A stretch of 64,000 nt of DNA from Neobacillus bataviensis LMG 21833. GTDB taxonomy: Bacteria; Bacillota; Bacilli; Bacillales; Cytobacillaceae. The stretch is from NCBI RefSeq assembly GCF_000307875.1, contig NZ_AJLS01000035.1:62001-126000 (forward strand). The letters run 5' to 3'. Positions within the stretch are counted from its first letter, which is position 1, and each line of letters opens with the position of its first letter. Shown here piece by piece: positions 61,911-64,000 of this stretch. The position numbers and the translations under genes were made by a program. The notes beneath the pieces are model-generated. The model worked only from the letters and a program-made list of their open reading frames with translations, ran no database searches and was not told where the DNA came from.

Positions 61911-63104
61911 ATGTTCAAAAACAAACTGTTATTAGTTTCACCGATTATCGCATTGGCCGTTATTTTTATATTTTCGCTAACATTATTTCCATCCGTTCAA
62001 CCTCAACCTAAAAATTTGCCCATTGCCATCGTAAATGAGGATGTAGGAGTGGAAATTCCGAATCAACCAGAAATGAATATGGGTAAAACCATCGTTGAAA
62101 CAATGGAAAAAAACTCAAAGGCAACAACAGATGAAGACCCTGTCGTAAAATGGGAGGAAGTAAAAACTGCAGAGGAAGCACAAAAAGGAATGGATGATCA
62201 AAAATATTATGCGGCATTAGTCATTCCGAAAGATTTCAGTGCTAAACAGGCATCATTAAGGACACCAGCACCTTCTTCACCTGAGGTTCAAATATATATC
62301 AATCAAGGAATGAATACAGCTGCCGCAACGATGGCGGGGCAAATATTGAACGGTATAGTTGACAATTTGAATAATAATATTCGTTCACAATTACTTGATG
62401 GTTTTGAGAAGCAAGGAGCAACATTAACAGCAAAGCAAGCTGCAAGTCTTGCAACGCCTATTACAAAAAAAGTCACTAATGTGAACGAAATTGGTACGAA
62501 TAGTGCAAATGGAAATTCTCCTATTTCCTTATTTCAACCATTATGGATAGCAAGCTTGGCAAGTGCTGCTATTATCTTTATGGCTGTTAGTAAATTATCC
62601 ATTACAAATCGAAAAGAGAACCTAACCGTAAAGATCGGACAAATAGGAATGGGAGCAATTGTCGCCCTTGTCGTTGGATTTGTTTTACCTTTGCTGGCAG
62701 ATGGGATGGTAGGACTTCATATTCCACATTATACGGAAACAGCTTTATTCCTTTCGATTACTTCTTTTAGTTTTTTCCTAATGATATTAGCTGTACTTTC
62801 GTTGTTTGGGATTAGAAGTATTGCTGTATTTGCCTTATTGTTATTCTTTGGGGCACCATTGCTCGCAATGGCTCCAGAAATGATGTCTCCATTTTATCGA
62901 GAGTGGATTTACTCATGGTTGCCAATGCGATTTATGATACAAGGTCTACGAGAGCTGTTCTTCTTTGGAAAAGGATTAACGTGGAGTTCCCCTGTATCTA
63001 CCCTTGTTTGGATTGGAATAGTCAGCATTGGCATTATACTACTGTCAGCTTTTAAACTGAATCCAGTAAAAGTGAACACGCAAAACGAAAGAGTGGAGGG
63101 CTAA
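61911..63104 (+). CDS. YhgE/Pip-like ABC-2-type permease
   Basis: A 397-residue membrane protein with one N-terminal helix, a large outer domain (about 35-205, starting LPIAIVNEDVGVEIP), then five to six helices (210-390). This is the YhgE/Pip or DUF3533 layout of ABC-2 superfamily permeases that export lipids or peptides. The outer segment has YYAALVIPKDFS and VQIYINQGMN, both typical. No ATPase gene is adjacent. It is controlled by the divergent TetR gene. AGGGAGG lies before the ATG. Confidence 0.83.
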   Translation: MFKNKLLLVSPIIALAVIFIFSLTLFPSVQPQPKNLPIAIVNEDVGVEIPNQPEMNMGKTIVETMEKNSKATTDEDPVVKWEEVKTAEEAQKGMDDQKYYAALVIPKDFSAKQASLRTPAPSSPEVQIYINQGMNTAAATMAGQILNGIVDNLNNNIRSQLLDGFEKQGATLTAKQAASLATPITKKVTNVNEIGTNSANGNSPISLFQPLWIASLASAAIIFMAVSKLSITNRKENLTVKIGQIGMGAIVALVVGFVLPLLADGMVGLHIPHYTETALFLSITSFSFFLMILAVLSLFGIRSIAVFALLLFFGAPLLAMAPEMMSPFYREWIYSWLPMRFMIQGLRELFFFGKGLTWSSPVSTLVWIGIVSIGIILLSAFKLNPVKVNTQNERVEG

Positions 63105-63234
63105 CGACTGTTTTTTAAGGAGAAAAAGATAAGTGTAATTTTCTGTTTTTAGGGAATTAGAATTACAACCAAACTTATTTTTAAATATGGGCTTGTAGAC
63201 CTGGTTATTTAACCAGCCACAAAAAGAAATATAT

Positions 63235-63243
63235 CATAGGCTA
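63235..63243 (+). promoter_or_regulatory. Possible sigma-K -10 element before the 36-residue-repeat gene
   Basis: CATAGGCTA fits CATANNNTA. The nearest AC dinucleotides lie 14 or 21 bases upstream, outside the usual 16-17, so the -35 is not secured. Confidence 0.35.
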
Positions 63244-63280
63244 AGTCTAACATGACGTTTTTTAAATGAGGGGAATAGGT

Positions 63281-64000
63281 ATGCACCCGTATTGGTATGC
63301 GAATTCAAAGGGAAACTGGCAGCTATATAATAACCAATTTTCAAGACCACCATTATATTCTTATCCCCAAATACCCAAACTTGGAGGATTAAATGGTCAT
63401 GGGATTCACAAGGGTTGGAGTGGTCGAATCTATCCTACTGTGGGGAATAGCCCCGGGTATTTAAAGGGTTTTGAACGGATAGAAGAGACTGTTAATTGGA
63501 CTTCTCCCTCCGACCAAATGGGTTTGACAGCACAAGAGCCTACTTCCAGTTGGATCACACCGGCTGACAATAATAGCTTTACACCCCATGGACACAACGG
63601 GAATTCGATGCCGCAGGTTAATCATGATGATTGGGAGTCACATGAACAGCCTATCAATTTGCCAGAGCTTCCCGGACATTCGGATTTAATGTCTCAAGGG
63701 CACAACGGGAATTTGATGCCGACAGTCAATCAAGATGATTGGGAGTCAAATGAGCAGCCGGCCAACTGGCCACAGCTTCCTGAACATCCGGGTTTCATGT
63801 CTCAAGGACACAACGGAAAATGGTTGCAACCGGTCGACCATGACGATTGGGAGTCGCAAGAGCAGCCAGCCAACTGGCCGCAGCTTCCCAAACATCCGGG
63901 TTTACCGCCTCAAGGACAGCCTCTGGGTTGGCCTTCATCAGCCGGCCAAATGGGATTCAATCCCCAAAAGCAGTACTTTCCTTGGGCGCAACCAATCAAT
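63281..64000 (+). CDS. Tandem 36-residue-repeat protein, 3' truncated by window end
   Basis: An open frame from ATG 63281 (GAGGGGAATAGG upstream) to the end of the window, 240 codons without a stop. Residues 1-102 are Tyr/Trp/Pro/Gly-rich (MHPYWYANSKGNWQLY). From 63590 three 108-base units follow, each of 36 residues: GHNG at the start, DDWES in the middle, QPANWPQLPxHPG towards the end. The chain then becomes Gln/Pro/Trp-rich. No signal peptide. Composition suggests a structural or spore-surface protein; I do not know the family. Confidence 0.7.
   Translation, partial: MHPYWYANSKGNWQLYNNQFSRPPLYSYPQIPKLGGLNGHGIHKGWSGRIYPTVGNSPGYLKGFERIEETVNWTSPSDQMGLTAQEPTSSWITPADNNSFTPHGHNGNSMPQVNHDDWESHEQPINLPELPGHSDLMSQGHNGNLMPTVNQDDWESNEQPANWPQLPEHPGFMSQGHNGKWLQPVDHDDWESQEQPANWPQLPKHPGLPPQGQPLGWPSSAGQMGFNPQKQYFPWAQPIN

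Overview
The window is chromosomal DNA from a low-GC, endospore-forming Firmicute of the Bacillaceae, most like Bacillus or Neobacillus (inferred from gene content and organisation; no marker gene was compared). Supporting signs are a GerA-type germinant-receptor operon, several spore-coat genes, a yraG-yraF-adhB-yraE-yraD-type cluster, paiA, CcpA-, CymR- and sigma-K-like sites, strong AGGAGG ribosome binding sites and U-tailed hairpin terminators. I found no rRNA, tRNA, CRISPR array or replication origin.

0-17 kb is mostly transport. It starts with a broken Ger(x)C gene and a drug-efflux MFS gene. A complete branched-chain amino acid ABC operon (livJHMGF) follows, with a hairpin between livJ and livH. 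Next is a thioesterase/MarR/MFS operon behind a doubled operator, then an SPFH membrane protein with a small ribbon-helix-helix protein, and an aldo/keto reductase. A sulfate-uptake operon (yezD, sbp, cysT, cysW, cysA) is preceded by a promoter overlapped by a CymR-like box, an early terminator and a short Cys-Cys peptide ORF.

17-34 kb holds single genes: a HIT protein, HelD, a YqcI/YcgG protein, a LysR/MFS pair, a universal stress protein, a Cys/Pro-rich coat protein with a sigma-K promoter, an Rrf2 regulator, a FusB-type EF-G-binding protein, a metallo-beta-lactamase-fold hydrolase, hotdog and DNA-alkylation-repair proteins, a small sigma factor, and a TetR regulator divergent from a membrane-anchored PQQ dehydrogenase with a fused cytochrome c domain.

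34-46 kb contains acetyltransferases, a dctS-dctR two-component system divergent from the dicarboxylate transporter dctA (with an exact cre site), an M20 dipeptidase, a 5'-deleted paiB, a yellow/royal-jelly-type protein and the yra-adhB spore cluster. 46.5-51.6 kb is a four-gene germination operon (B-A-C-D order) lying between remnants of an IS21 istB gene and a Tn3 transposase.

51.7-64 kb is accessory: an SDR, DinB, several small unknown genes, a GH18 spore-type lipoprotein, a cupredoxin, a frameshifted DUF6155 gene, an overlapping pair of unknown small genes, an RCC1-repeat protein, paiA, a TetR/ABC-2-like permease pair, and a truncated 36-residue-repeat protein at the right edge. Two families of dispersed inverted repeats run through the window. 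One (GGTCAGACC...GGTCTGACC) sits at gene 3' ends and often doubles as a terminator; the other carries ACTTAAACTAACGGGG.
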